From JAVBLF01 sp031553675 (GTDB lineage Bacteria; Bacillota; Clostridia; Christensenellales; CALWSW01), in assembly GCA_031553675.1 (NCBI GenBank), contig JAVBLF010000049.1, positions 1-56,789 of the forward strand: 56,789 bases of DNA, written 5' to 3'. The notes under the pieces are model-generated. The model was not told the origin of the DNA. It ran no database searches and saw only the letters and a list, made by a program, of their open reading frames with translations. The position numbers were made by a program, and so were the translations under genes. Shown piece by piece: positions 44,082 to 55,174 of this stretch. Numbering within the stretch: the stretch's first letter is position 1; each line of letters opens with the position of its first letter.

Positions 44082-45020
44082 TCAAAGCGAGCTTTTGCGG
44101 TTGGTCTTGCGGAAATCCGAAGACGACATCGCGAAAGCCCGTTTGAATTGGCGGCAGTAGTTCGATACGTCGTTGAATCCCGACCGCAGGGCAACTTCCG
44201 CAACGCCCAGATTCGTGTGGATTAAGAGCGACTTGGAGTGGTTGAGGCGCAGGTGGTTGAGGTATTCGCCAAAGGTCGTGCCGGTGATGTTCTTAAACAG
44301 CTTGCAAAACTGCGTGCGCGACACAAAGGCACGCTTCGCGATCTCGTCGAGTTTGAGATCCTGCGTGAAGTGCGTGTCGATGTAGGCGATGCTCTCGCGG
44401 ACGGCTACGTCATAGAGCCCGCAGTCCATGTCCCGCATGTCGGCCTGGGTCTTGCAGTATTGGCGGGCGATGATGACGAGGAGCTTCAGCAGCTCGCCCC
44501 GAATGTAGGTCAGGTAGCCAATGTGTTTCCCCTCGTATTCGCGCAGCATCGCGTTGAGCAGCGCACAAACCTCCGCCTGCTGGGTGCGAAGGGAAATGCT
44601 GCATTGCGGATAGACATTTTTGTCGGCGACGTCGGCGGTGAGGAGGTGATTGAGGAAGTTACAAAACTGGCATTGGCTGCGAAAGTCGAACGAAATAAAG
44701 TCGGGCGACACGCAGATCGATGTATAGAGTACGTCCTCAGTCAAGAGCATGAGCTGATGGTAAAACCACGGAGGCAGGATGAAAATGTCCCCTGTGGCCA
44801 AAAAGCCCTGCGTGATGAAATTCCCCGCGTTGTCCTGCACCGTGTGTCGCATGCAACCTCGGTGTATGTAGTAGACCTGGATGAAATTGTGCGTATGCAG
44901 CACGGTCGTCGCATCGCGGTAGTCGTAGGTTTCAATGTGAAAGCATGCGTCGCCGCCGACGTGCTCAAGTTCCCACAAATGGTTCGGAATCTTTGCGAAT
45001 TCTCTCCAACTCGCGTCCAT
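44082..45020 (-). CDS. AraC family transcriptional regulator
   Basis: A 312-residue regulator: an N-terminal cupin-type sensor (TVLHTHNFIQVYYIHRG, GDIFILPPWFYHQL) and a C-terminal double HTH of AraC type (LKLDEIAKRAFVSRTQFCKLFK, then GVAEVALRSGFNDVSNYCRQFK, each given in part). The start follows GAGAGGGGCGTGTGCG. It is divergent from the transporter-mttB operon and close to the acsB/cyclodeaminase control region, both likely targets. Confidence 0.9.
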   Translation of the reverse strand: MDASWREFAKIPNHLWELEHVGGDACFHIETYDYRDATTVLHTHNFIQVYYIHRGCMRHTVQDNAGNFITQGFLATGDIFILPPWFYHQLMLLTEDVLYTSICVSPDFISFDFRSQCQFCNFLNHLLTADVADKNVYPQCSISLRTQQAEVCALLNAMLREYEGKHIGYLTYIRGELLKLLVIIARQYCKTQADMRDMDCGLYDVAVRESIAYIDTHFTQDLKLDEIAKRAFVSRTQFCKLFKNITGTTFGEYLNHLRLNHSKSLLIHTNLGVAEVALRSGFNDVSNYCRQFKRAFAMSSSDFRKTNRKSSL

Positions 45021-45127
45021 CGCACACGCCCCTCTCCATATTGTTCAATTATATAACATTCTACCAAAAAGATGACGAATTGGCAAGTCTGAATTCGCAA
45101 GACATCCTACGAAAAGGAGGTCATGAC

Positions 45128-46510
45128 ATGGAATTTGGTCCTTATAATATGATGATGGATTTTGCCCTGATCTCGATCCTGCTCTTTATCTCACAGTTTT
45201 TACGGGCAAAAGTCAAGTTCATTCAGAACCTTTATCTGCCTTCCTCGCTGATGGCGGGCTTCCTGGGTCTCTTCCTCGGTCCGCAGTTTCTCAAACTGCT
45301 ACCCTTCAGCGAAAAAATGTCCGGCTACCCCTACATGCTGATCGTCTTCCTGTTTGCCAGCCTCTTCATCGGCAGCTCGGAGAGGACGTCCGTCAAAAAG
45401 GTACTGAACAAAGTCGGCGACACCTTCACGCTCAACCTCGCCATCGAGATCGGCCAGTTCGGTCTGGCGATGTGCGTCGGTGCCCTCCTGCTCAAGGCGC
45501 TCTATCCCAACCTCAACGAAGCGTTCGCCCTCATGATGCCGGCGGGCTTCGTCGGCGGTCACGGCTACGCGGCTGCCATCGGCGGCACGATCGAAAAGGG
45601 CGGATGGGCAGAAGCGGTCACCGTCGGCCAGACCTTCGCGACGATCGGCCTGTTGACCGGCGTCATCGGCGGCATGATCTGCATCAACTTCGCCGTCCGC
45701 AAAGGCGCCACCCGCTTCATCAAGACCATGAACCAGCTCCCCGAATCCATGCGCACCGGTCTCGTCCCCGAAGCCGAACAGGAATCGCTCGGCAAGGCGA
45801 CCACCAACCCCATGGCGATCGAAACGCTGACTTGGCACTGTGTGCTGATCTTGATTGCGATGGCAGGCGGCTACTACGGCACAAACGCTTTGCAAGCGCG
45901 CGTACCCGCTTCGTTCACCATCCCGATGATGAGCATCGCGATGATCGCGGGTGTCATCCTCCAGTTCGTCCTCAAGCTGCTCCGGCTCGACAAGTACGTC
46001 GACAAGCAGATCATCACGCGGATCGGCAGTTCTTCGACCGACTACCTCGTGGCGTTTGGCGTCGCGACGATCAAGATTTCGGTCGTCATGCAGTACGCTG
46101 TCCCGATCCTGATCATGGCGCTGATCGGCCTTTGCTCGGTGCTGACCTATCTCTTTATCGTCTCGCGCAAGCTCTTCCACAACTTCTGGTTCGAGCGCGG
46201 TATCTTCATCTTCGGCTGGGCGACCGGCGTCGTGGCGATCGGCGTCACGCTGCTGCGCGTCGTCGACCCCGACTTCCGCAGCAAAACCCTCGAAGACTAC
46301 GGCATGGCCTATACGATCATCTGCTTCATCGAAGTCGGTATCGTCTCGATCGCGCCGATGATGGTCATGCAGCACGTGGGCATCGTCGCGGGCGCCATCA
46401 TGCTGGCGATCGCGCTGGCCCTGATCTTCATCACCGCCAAGGTCTACGGCGTCAACAAACAAAAAATGGACGAACTGCGCCCCGGCGAAAAGGAAGCCAT
46501 GGAAGGTTAA
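45128..46510 (+). CDS. Sodium:glutamate symporter (GltS)-type transporter
   Basis: A 460-residue membrane protein with about eleven or twelve helices. GltS-like marks are LPSSLMAGFLGLFLGP, MMPAGFVGGHGYAAAIGG and SSSTDYLVAFGVATI. The ATG at 45128 follows AAAGGAGG. It is 46 bp ahead of the mttB-like gene and probably in one transcript, so it may carry that enzyme's methylated substrate; the substrate need not be glutamate. Confidence 0.88.
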   Translation: MEFGPYNMMMDFALISILLFISQFLRAKVKFIQNLYLPSSLMAGFLGLFLGPQFLKLLPFSEKMSGYPYMLIVFLFASLFIGSSERTSVKKVLNKVGDTFTLNLAIEIGQFGLAMCVGALLLKALYPNLNEAFALMMPAGFVGGHGYAAAIGGTIEKGGWAEAVTVGQTFATIGLLTGVIGGMICINFAVRKGATRFIKTMNQLPESMRTGLVPEAEQESLGKATTNPMAIETLTWHCVLILIAMAGGYYGTNALQARVPASFTIPMMSIAMIAGVILQFVLKLLRLDKYVDKQIITRIGSSSTDYLVAFGVATIKISVVMQYAVPILIMALIGLCSVLTYLFIVSRKLFHNFWFERGIFIFGWATGVVAIGVTLLRVVDPDFRSKTLEDYGMAYTIICFIEVGIVSIAPMMVMQHVGIVAGAIMLAIALALIFITAKVYGVNKQKMDELRPGEKEAMEG

Positions 46511-46556
46511 TCATTCCGCGCAACCGTCTAGCGACCAATGAAGGAGGCTGAACGAC

Positions 46557-47972
46557 ATGAGAATGGACATGAAGGCCCTGTCCCAGGGGCAGGTCGAATC
46601 CATCGCCGAACACGTTGAAAATCTGCTCGAAACGCATGGCATCGCGATCAAGGACCCTGAAGTCTGCGACTTCTTCGCGCAAAAAGGCGCAAGTGTCGAT
46701 GGCGAAACTGTGCGTATCCCGAAGCAGATGCTCCGCGATGCCATCGCGAGCGTTCCCGAAAGCTTTACGCTGCACGCCCGCAATCCGGAGAAAACCGTCA
46801 AGGTCGGCATCGGCAATCCGCCGTTGATCAACGGCTGCTCCGGCATGTCCTACATCCAGGACGCCGACGGCACCCGTCGCCGCGGCAAGGTCGAGGACCA
46901 GATCAAGATGGTGAAGCTCGCCCACACGAGCGAAGTCATGGGCGTGTCGAACGCCGGCATCCTCTATCCGACCGACGGCATCGATCCATCCGATGCCAAA
47001 TATCTCCAGATGATCAACGCCATGACCTACAGCGACAAACCCTTCTTTGCACAGGGCATGGACGGCGAGTTTGCCCGCATCGCCATCGACCTCGCTCGCA
47101 TCGCGACAGGCGTGACGGACGATCGCTGCGTCGCGATGAGTGTCGTCAACAGCTTGTCCCCCATGGCGTGGGACAAAAAGATGCTCAGCATGATCAAAGG
47201 CTATGCGACCGAAGGCCAGCCGATCAACATCTCTTGCAGCAGCATGGTCGGCGCGACCGCACCGGTCACGCTCTCGGCCACGCTCGTGATCACGACGGCC
47301 GAAGCGCTCGCCGGCGTCGTCTACGCCCAGCTGATCAACCCCGGCACCCCCGTCGTTTTCGGCAACTTCTCGGGCGTCATGAACATGCAACACATGTGCA
47401 TGTCCTACGCCGCGCCGGAGTTCTCGATGATCTGCGCGGCTGGTGCCCAGCTCGCCAGCTATTACAAGATGCCCTTCCGCGGCGGCGGCGCCATGACCGA
47501 CGCCAAGGTCACCAACTTCCAGTGCGGTTCGGAATCGGCCGTCCAGATGATGGTCGCGCTTAACTGTGACGTCCACTACATGCACCAGTCGATCGGCACG
47601 TTGGACGCCATCCTCGCGTGCAGCGCCGAAAAATTTGTCATGGACGAGGAGATCGTCGCCCGCATCCGCCGCATGCAGCGCGACATCGGCGACGTCACGA
47701 GCGAAGACCTCGAAACCGTGCTCGAAGGCATCGAAGAAGGCGATTTCCTGGGCCTGGAAAGCACAGCCCTCCATTTCCGCGAAGAGATCTTCATGCCGAC
47801 CTTCTCCGACATGTGCACCCACAAGCAGTGGATGACAGAAGGTCGTAGCAACGAGCAGGCTGCAAGTGCGATCGTCGCCAAACGCCTGAACGAATACGTC
47901 GAGCCCGACATCGGCGCCGCGATCAAAAAAGACATGCGCGACTACGCGATCAAACGGGGCGCCAATCTCTAA
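46557..47972 (+). CDS. MttB-superfamily methyltransferase, pyrrolysine-free
   Basis: A 471-residue member of the trimethylamine methyltransferase family. The barrel includes PPLINGCSGMSYIQDADG, FFAQGMDGEFARIAID (in part) and MPFRGGGAMTDAKVTNFQ. No in-frame UAG is present, so it is of the pyrrolysine-free type, which demethylates quaternary amines such as glycine betaine, proline betaine, carnitine or butyrobetaine and passes the methyl to a corrinoid protein. The start follows AAGGAGGCTGAACGAC. No corrinoid protein gene lies nearby. The substrate is open. Confidence 0.9.
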   Translation: MRMDMKALSQGQVESIAEHVENLLETHGIAIKDPEVCDFFAQKGASVDGETVRIPKQMLRDAIASVPESFTLHARNPEKTVKVGIGNPPLINGCSGMSYIQDADGTRRRGKVEDQIKMVKLAHTSEVMGVSNAGILYPTDGIDPSDAKYLQMINAMTYSDKPFFAQGMDGEFARIAIDLARIATGVTDDRCVAMSVVNSLSPMAWDKKMLSMIKGYATEGQPINISCSSMVGATAPVTLSATLVITTAEALAGVVYAQLINPGTPVVFGNFSGVMNMQHMCMSYAAPEFSMICAAGAQLASYYKMPFRGGGAMTDAKVTNFQCGSESAVQMMVALNCDVHYMHQSIGTLDAILACSAEKFVMDEEIVARIRRMQRDIGDVTSEDLETVLEGIEEGDFLGLESTALHFREEIFMPTFSDMCTHKQWMTEGRSNEQAASAIVAKRLNEYVEPDIGAAIKKDMRDYAIKRGANL

Positions 47973-48015
47973 TCGCCCGATGCGCATCCACCCCGCAGGA
48001 AAATGTGAATCCATA

Positions 48016-48043
48016 GCAAAGAGACGGCTCGCGCCGTCTCTTT
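48016..48043 (+). terminator. Terminator after the mttB-like gene
   Basis: CAAAGAGACGGC pairs with GCCGTCTCTTTG around TCGC, 44 bp past the stop. The T-run is short. Confidence 0.75.
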
Positions 48044-48099
48044 GTGCGTTCGCTCGCATCAAACACGCTTTGAAGCGGAAATTTTGTCGAGACAGCCCG

Positions 48100-48128
48100 T
48101 AGACAAAACGGTGGCTTCGCGCTAGAAT
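48100..48128 (+). promoter_or_regulatory. Promoter of csoR
   Basis: TAGACA (48100-48105), 17-bp spacer, TAGAAT (48123-48128). The operator lies just after it. Confidence 0.6.
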
Positions 48129-48135
48129 GAAACCA

Positions 48136-48155
48136 ACACCCCCCAGGGGTGGGGT
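48136..48155 (+). promoter_or_regulatory. CsoR-type G/C-rich operator
   Basis: A pseudo-palindrome, ACACCCCCCAGGGGTGGGGT, resembling the C-run/G-run sites bound by CsoR. It covers the predicted start point, so binding would block transcription until Cu(I) is sensed. Confidence 0.65.
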
Positions 48156-48170
48156 GATGGGAGGGATTGC

Positions 48171-48467
48171 ATGCCAGATGCCGGAAAACGAACGCCGATT
48201 CCCATGAACCGCGAGAAGGAACAGGCATTGCTCGCGATCAAGACCTGCAAAGGCCAGCTTGAAGGGATTGCGCAAATGATCGAGGAGGGCCGCTATTGCG
48301 TCGAGATCTCACAACAGCTCTTGGCGGCACAATCGATGATCAAGCGCGCTAACAAACTGATCCTGACGCAGCACCTCAAGGGTTGCGTCGCCCATGCTGT
48401 AGAGAGCGGTGACGCTGAGGAAAAGACCCGCGAAATGATCGACATCCTGGGAAAACTACTGGACTGA
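48171..48467 (+). CDS. csoR: Copper-sensing repressor CsoR
   Basis: A 98-residue DUF156 (CsoR/RcnR) protein. The Cu(I) ligand triad is exact: C43, H68 and C72, with the 25- and 4-residue spacing of the studied CsoR. It should release its operator at 48136-48155 when copper binds. The ATG follows GGGAGGGATTGC. It precedes copZ and copA on the same strand. Confidence 0.93.
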   Translation: MPDAGKRTPIPMNREKEQALLAIKTCKGQLEGIAQMIEEGRYCVEISQQLLAAQSMIKRANKLILTQHLKGCVAHAVESGDAEEKTREMIDILGKLLD

Positions 48468-48527
48468 GCACATATCGAACGCCAGTCGGCCTTAGGCACA
48501 CTCCCAAATAACTTCACAATCGGGATT

Positions 48528-48576
48528 CTTAAGGGTCCTTGACCCTTAAGTGGGGGATTGGGGGCAAAGCCCCCAA
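48528..48576 (+). promoter_or_regulatory. Two hairpins between csoR and copZ
   Basis: CTTAAGGGTC pairs with GACCCTTAAG (48528-48550), and TTGGGGGC with GCCCCCAA (48558-48576). Neither has a terminator T-run. They may tune copZA expression. Confidence 0.45.
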
Positions 48577-48594
48577 AAGAAAGGACGTATCACG

Positions 48595-48807
48595 ATGAAA
48601 GAAATCAAACTATCGGTGACCGGCATGAGCTGCGAGCATTGCGTGGCGCGCGTCAAAAAGGCGATCGAAGGGGTGCCGGGCGTGGCGAGCGCGGCGGTCG
48701 ATCTCGCGGCGGGACAAGCCGTGGCCCAGGTCGCCGATGACGTTGCGGTGGATGAGGCTTTGATCGAAGCAATCGACGACGCGGGCTTCGAGGCGGCGGT
48801 GATCTAA
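48595..48807 (+). CDS. copZ: Copper chaperone CopZ
   Basis: A 70-residue heavy-metal-associated domain with the Cu(I) motif GMSCEHC (C13, C16). It carries copper to the ATPase encoded 3 bp downstream. AAAGGACGTATCACG precedes the ATG. Confidence 0.93.
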   Translation: MKEIKLSVTGMSCEHCVARVKKAIEGVPGVASAAVDLAAGQAVAQVADDVAVDEALIEAIDDAGFEAAVI

Positions 48808-48810
48808 GAG

Positions 48811-51039
<2,229 letters not shown>

Positions 51040-51092
51040 CGACCCGAATTTGCATTTGCAGCGTAGGCGTTTGAAAGCGCCGAAGCCAGATT

Positions 51093-51126
51093 ACGGGGGA
51101 TTCTTCGATGAATCCCCCGTTTTTTG
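51093..51126 (+). terminator. Terminator after copA
   Basis: ACGGGGGATTC pairs with GAATCCCCCGT and is followed by six T residues. Confidence 0.9.
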
Positions 51127-51169
51127 ATCGCAAAAACGATACATTCGCGAAATATTTTCGAAAAACCCC

Positions 51170-51198
51170 TTAACCAACCTATAAAAATAGTGTATAAT
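51170..51198 (+). promoter_or_regulatory. Promoter of the secreted I42-like protein gene
   Basis: TTAACC (51170-51175), 17-bp spacer, perfect TATAAT (51193-51198), about 115 bp ahead of the start codon. Confidence 0.65.
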
Positions 51199-51313
51199 GA
51201 TGGAGCGATCATAAATTTTGATTATTCCAATACATCCTTGAAACGATTTCCCTTGCAAACCCGCACGTCATCATTGCATTCGCATCGCCCAAAGAAAAGA
51301 AAGGATGGAACCC

Positions 51314-52390
51314 ATGAACAAACGCAGCCTCACCAAGCGCACCGTTGCCCTCGTTTCAGCGCTCGTTTTGATCGGCGCCGCCGCCTTCGCGACCTTTGCC
51401 GCGAAAAGCCAACAGGATTACGAAATGAAACCCAAAGAGTTCGCGACCCGCTTTAACGAAGGCGTCGCGAAGCTCGACGCTGTGACGTATTCCAACCTCC
51501 ACATCCAGTCCTATTCGACGTCGAGCAAAATCAATGTGCAGATGAACCACGCGCCCAAAGAACACTTTCTGTATACCAAGAACATGACAGCGCAGATCGA
51601 CGCCCAGACCTGCTACAAGAACAACATCACCTGCATGACGCTGACGGGTTCGCCCTACGAGAAGATCGACCCTACGTCGGACGCCTATTTGAAAGAATTC
51701 AACGACACGGCTGCCCTCATGCTGACCTCGCTTTTTCGCGACATGAACGACACCCAGGCGCGCACCATCCTCAACAAAAATCTGCAACTCCCCGCGACTT
51801 CGGGCGATGAACCCGATTGGGCGCTGCTTGCAGAAGGTACGAAGGCCACCGTCAAAATGGACGGCATTCGCGCGGAGTTCCGCGGCTCGATGACCGAAAC
51901 CGGCGACGTCAAAGTCACGGCCAAGCTGCTCTTTGAGACGACTGACGTCGTCCTGCTGTCCACGGCGCCCAACCCGAACGCTTACATCGAAGAAGCGATT
52001 CCGGTCGATCTCGAAGGGACGACGACCGTCAAAGTGGGCGAAAGCTTCCAAATCGATCTCCAGGCCAACAGCGGCCGCGAACACAAGTGGACCTACAGCG
52101 TGTCGGGCGACGGTGCCTCGCGCCTCGTGAAAGACTGGATCCACAGCGATACGAACGAACTCGGATGCGAACCGGCGGTGCCTAGCACGATCAAAGCGCC
52201 GACAGCCGCCGACAAGATCTGCGAATACGTGCCCACTGGCGACATCACGGGCGGCGCCCAGCACGATCAGTTCACCTTCCTCGCGACGCGCACCGGTCGG
52301 CAAGAGTTCACGTTCGAATATTGGTATCCCTCGAACGGCAAGCGCATCGTCACCCAGATCGTGCAGTTCACCGTCGAGATCGAGCGCTAA
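51314..52390 (+). CDS. Secreted protein with a chagasin-like (I42) C-terminus
   Basis: A 358-residue exported protein. Residues 1-30 are a signal peptide (KRSLTKRTVALVSALVLIG, then AAAFATFAA). Residues about 30-215 have the LppX-like beta pattern. Residues about 225-358 resemble the chagasin/I42 cysteine-protease inhibitor fold: VKVGESFQIDLQANS, then GGAQHDQFTFLATRTG and FEYWYPSNG, in the order of the NPTTG, GxGG and RPW loops, but with altered loop residues. Inhibitor activity is therefore uncertain. The start follows AAAGGATGGAACCC; ATG 51305 is an alternative. Confidence 0.75.
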   Translation: MNKRSLTKRTVALVSALVLIGAAAFATFAAKSQQDYEMKPKEFATRFNEGVAKLDAVTYSNLHIQSYSTSSKINVQMNHAPKEHFLYTKNMTAQIDAQTCYKNNITCMTLTGSPYEKIDPTSDAYLKEFNDTAALMLTSLFRDMNDTQARTILNKNLQLPATSGDEPDWALLAEGTKATVKMDGIRAEFRGSMTETGDVKVTAKLLFETTDVVLLSTAPNPNAYIEEAIPVDLEGTTTVKVGESFQIDLQANSGREHKWTYSVSGDGASRLVKDWIHSDTNELGCEPAVPSTIKAPTAADKICEYVPTGDITGGAQHDQFTFLATRTGRQEFTFEYWYPSNGKRIVTQIVQFTVEIER

Positions 52391-52431
52391 GCATCGGCAA
52401 ATTCTTCTCCGATAACCCCACCACATCCAGT

Positions 52432-52456
52432 CAAAGGCCCGGGCTTCCCGGGCTTT
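52432..52456 (+). terminator. Terminator after the I42-like gene
   Basis: GCCCGGG pairs with CCCGGGC around CTT and is followed by TTTT. Confidence 0.75.
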
Positions 52457-52550
52457 TGGCGATCTCTTTGGCCCTGACAACCGCAGCCAATGCAAGCCGC
52501 CACTTTGATATGTTTTGAAGATTGTTTACCGCGCGTTTACCTCTTTTGCC

Positions 52551-52578
52551 TTGGGAGTTTACCGGCTGGCCCTATACT
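52551..52578 (+). promoter_or_regulatory. Promoter of the second secreted protein gene
   Basis: TTGGGA (52551-52556), 16-bp spacer, TATACT (52573-52578). Confidence 0.55.
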
Positions 52579-52623
52579 GTGTGTGTAGCAGTTGCAAACA
52601 CCTGAAAGCGAAAGGAGCAAAAC

Positions 52624-53493
52624 ATGAAAGGCACAGCGAAGAAATGGACGGCCGCCATGATGGCCCTCGGGCTGACGATGGCGGGAGCCGCCGGTTACCT
52701 GGCATACGCCGCCGGCAATCCCTACGAGACCTACAAGCAAGCGGCATTCGCGACCGCCAAGTTCGAAAATGTCACGACGACCGGAAGCTTTGCGATCAAG
52801 AACAACGGAGCGACCGTGTTGACCGGCACGATGCAGTCCAGCCAGGACGGCGAAAACAGCTATAGCCTCGCGAAACTGGAATGGGGCGGCCAAAAGCACG
52901 AGATCGAAAGCTCGAACGTGGGCGGGCTACAGATCATGCGCCAGGACGACAAGTACACGAGCATCGACCGGAACGGCGGACTTGAGCGGAAATTTGACAG
53001 AGAAGACCGCGAGATGGGCCCGCAAAGCCAGAAACTGGCGAACATGGTGCTCGACCTCATCGTCGGGGACGTCAAAAACCAATTTGCCGCTTCGGGCAAT
53101 GAGGTGACCATCCACCTCGAAGGCGCCCAGATTCCCGAATTGGCCAACGTCGCGTTCGGTGCGATGATCGAGAACAAAGAAGATCGCGCCAGCATGGCGG
53201 AACAGGACGACATCGATCTGGTTCCCTTCAAGGAGCTCGTTCCGGAGATCGTATCGGACGGCCGCATCCAGAGCTTCGACGCCAAGGCGACCCTAGCGAA
53301 CGGGAAAATCGAGGCCCAGGACATCTCTTTCGTCATCACAGGCAAGGATGCGAGCGGCCAGAGCCTGAACGTCGAATTCACCGGGCAGTTTGACATCACG
53401 GACGTGGGCACGACCACCGTCAAGGCCATCGACACGACGGGCAAGACGGTCGAAGCGCTGGATCCGAACCTGAGCATCCGCGTCCACCACTAA
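52624..53493 (+). CDS. Secreted protein of unknown function
   Basis: A 289-residue exported protein with an N-terminal signal segment (KKWTAAMMALGLTMAGAAG, ending AYAAG). It has no lipobox and may stay membrane-anchored. The body shows LppX/LolA-like beta repeats (FENVTTTGSFAIKNNG, SLNVEFTGQFDITDVG in part), similar in style to the lipoprotein at 2749-3597. It starts after AAAGGAGCAAAAC. A strong hairpin and an ABC transporter pair follow, so it may work with that transporter. Confidence 0.7.
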   Translation: MKGTAKKWTAAMMALGLTMAGAAGYLAYAAGNPYETYKQAAFATAKFENVTTTGSFAIKNNGATVLTGTMQSSQDGENSYSLAKLEWGGQKHEIESSNVGGLQIMRQDDKYTSIDRNGGLERKFDREDREMGPQSQKLANMVLDLIVGDVKNQFAASGNEVTIHLEGAQIPELANVAFGAMIENKEDRASMAEQDDIDLVPFKELVPEIVSDGRIQSFDAKATLANGKIEAQDISFVITGKDASGQSLNVEFTGQFDITDVGTTTVKAIDTTGKTVEALDPNLSIRVHH

Positions 53494-53530
53494 TGACTTT
53501 GCGCACCTCAGAGAGCGCATGGAAAACGGC

Positions 53531-53565
53531 CAGGCATGGGCGAAGACACACTTCGCCCGTGCCTG
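53531..53565 (+). promoter_or_regulatory. Strong hairpin before the ABC ATPase gene
   Basis: CAGGCATGGGCGAAG pairs with CTTCGCCCGTGCCTG, a 15-bp stem with one G-T or mismatch, loop ACACA. It lacks a T-run and lies 22 bp before the ATPase start. It could attenuate or stabilise the mRNA. Confidence 0.55.
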
Positions 53566-53587
53566 CCAAGAAGAAGGAGGGGACAGA

Positions 53588-54325
53588 ATGAACGTCGTCA
53601 CAGCGGATAAGCTCACGAAAACCTACAAGAACAACCGCGGCATCACAGAACTCGACCTCGCCATTTCGGAGGGAAGCGTCTACGGTCTGCTCGGCCCCAA
53701 CGGCAGCGGCAAGACGACGACGATGAAGGTCATTTGCGGCCTCCAGCGCGCGCAAAGCGGCTCAATACGCGTATTCGATCGAGACCCGTCACAGGAAGCG
53801 CCCGCCATATTGGCCCGAACGAGTTGCCTGATCGAAACGCCCGGCCTCTATGGACACTTGACCGCCGAACAGAACCTCCGCCTGCTCGAACGCGTGCATG
53901 CGGGCGTCGCGCCGGGGCGCATCGACGACGTTCTCCGCTTGCTCGAAATCGAGACCTACCGAAACGAAAAGGTGTCGGGCTTTTCGCTGGGCATGAAACA
54001 ACGGCTCGCAATCGCGATGGCCCTTTTGCCGGCTTCGGATCTTCTCGTGCTCGACGAACCTGGCAACGGCATGGACATCAGCGGCATGGCACTTTTGCGG
54101 GAGATCCTCCACCACGAAAACGAGATGGGCAGAACCATCCTGATCTCGAGCCACCTCGCCTACGAGATCGAACAGATTTGCACCGAGCTTGGCGTCATGC
54201 GCGAGGGCCGACTCATCGCGAGCGCGCAGGTCGAGGAGGCCGTACAGCGCTTTGGTTCGGTCGAGGCGTATTACCTTTGGGCCATCCAGGATGGCCGAAC
54301 AAAGAAAGGGAGGATCGCGTCATGA
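53588..54325 (+). CDS. ABC transporter ATPase, ABC-2 type
   Basis: A 245-residue ATPase. Walker A is GPNGSGKTTTMK, signature VSGFSLGMKQRLAIAMAL and Walker B LLVLDEPGNGMD. This resembles bacitracin/lantibiotic-type (BcrA, NatA-like) exporters. The start at 53588 follows AGAAGGAGGGGACAG. Its stop overlaps the permease start (ATGA). Confidence 0.93.
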   Translation: MNVVTADKLTKTYKNNRGITELDLAISEGSVYGLLGPNGSGKTTTMKVICGLQRAQSGSIRVFDRDPSQEAPAILARTSCLIETPGLYGHLTAEQNLRLLERVHAGVAPGRIDDVLRLLEIETYRNEKVSGFSLGMKQRLAIAMALLPASDLLVLDEPGNGMDISGMALLREILHHENEMGRTILISSHLAYEIEQICTELGVMREGRLIASAQVEEAVQRFGSVEAYYLWAIQDGRTKKGRIAS

Positions 54326-55053
54326 AACCTGTGATCGCTTGTGCGCAAAACGAATGGACCAAGCTTTGGGCGTCGCGCAAATACCGGATCTTGCCCATCG
54401 TCGCGATCGCCATCGCGATCGGCTGTGCGCTGATCGGCCCTTTGACGGGGAGCATCCTGACGACGGGCCACTATCCGTACACGGTGCTGTCCGTGCTCTG
54501 TTCGTTCTGGCTTCCCTTGCTCGCCTTCATGCTCGCCGCCGACCTGATGGCAGGAGAAGCCGAACGCGGCGAACTCAAGATCGTGCTGACCTACCCCGTC
54601 CACCGCAACGCGATCCTACTTGGAAAACTGGCCGCCATGATCGTCTACCTCGCGGCGACCGTCGCCTCGATCGCGATCGCAGCCCTGCTCATGAGCGGCT
54701 TCCTTGGCGGTTTCTCCGGCATGCACATCGGGCGCATCGCTTTGGCATTGCTCGTGACGACCTTCCCGATCGCACTGATTTCCAGCTTTTCGCTTTTCAT
54801 TGCGCAGCTCTCCAAGAGCGCGACCACCAGCTTCGTCACCTGCGTCGTCACATACTTCGGTTTGTTCGCGATCGGCGCTTACTTTTCCGGCCTGGGAGCC
54901 ATGCTTCCGACCGGCTACCAAACGATCTTCAACATGGTGATCGGCGGGCAGATTCCCTGGGGCAACTTCGCGACGGGCATGGCGGTGTTGATCGGATACG
55001 CGCTCTGCTTCACGTCGGCAGGTGCGTTGCGTTTCGCGCAGCGGGAAGTCTGA
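54322..55053 (+). CDS. ABC-2 type permease
   Basis: A 243-residue membrane protein with about six helices, starting MKPVIACAQNEWTKLWASRK. ABC-2 marks are the cytosolic NEWTKLWASRKYRI and the late helices LIGYALCFTSAGALRFAQRE. It pairs with the preceding ATPase; translation is coupled (ATGA). Substrate unknown; export of a lipid or peptide, or resistance, is typical for the type. Confidence 0.88.
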   Translation: MKPVIACAQNEWTKLWASRKYRILPIVAIAIAIGCALIGPLTGSILTTGHYPYTVLSVLCSFWLPLLAFMLAADLMAGEAERGELKIVLTYPVHRNAILLGKLAAMIVYLAATVASIAIAALLMSGFLGGFSGMHIGRIALALLVTTFPIALISSFSLFIAQLSKSATTSFVTCVVTYFGLFAIGAYFSGLGAMLPTGYQTIFNMVIGGQIPWGNFATGMAVLIGYALCFTSAGALRFAQREV

Positions 55054-55091
55054 CTTTTTGGAACTGTGATTCGAACTCGTGCCCATACGCG

Positions 55092-55126
55092 CAAAACCCC
55101 TCTGCGAGAGGGATTTTGCTTTTTTG
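55092..55126 (+). terminator. Terminator of the ABC-2 operon
   Basis: AAAACCCCTC pairs with GAGGGATTTT around TGCGA, followed by GC and six T residues. Confidence 0.75.
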
Positions 55127-55174
55127 GCATGCGCTCGTTTGTGTGGCGGGAGCCGATCAAAGTCATTTGAGCGA

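Noticed and set aside
46452..48275. A 607-codon minus-strand frame
   Set aside because: Antisense to the mttB-like gene and its flanks, including the copper operator.
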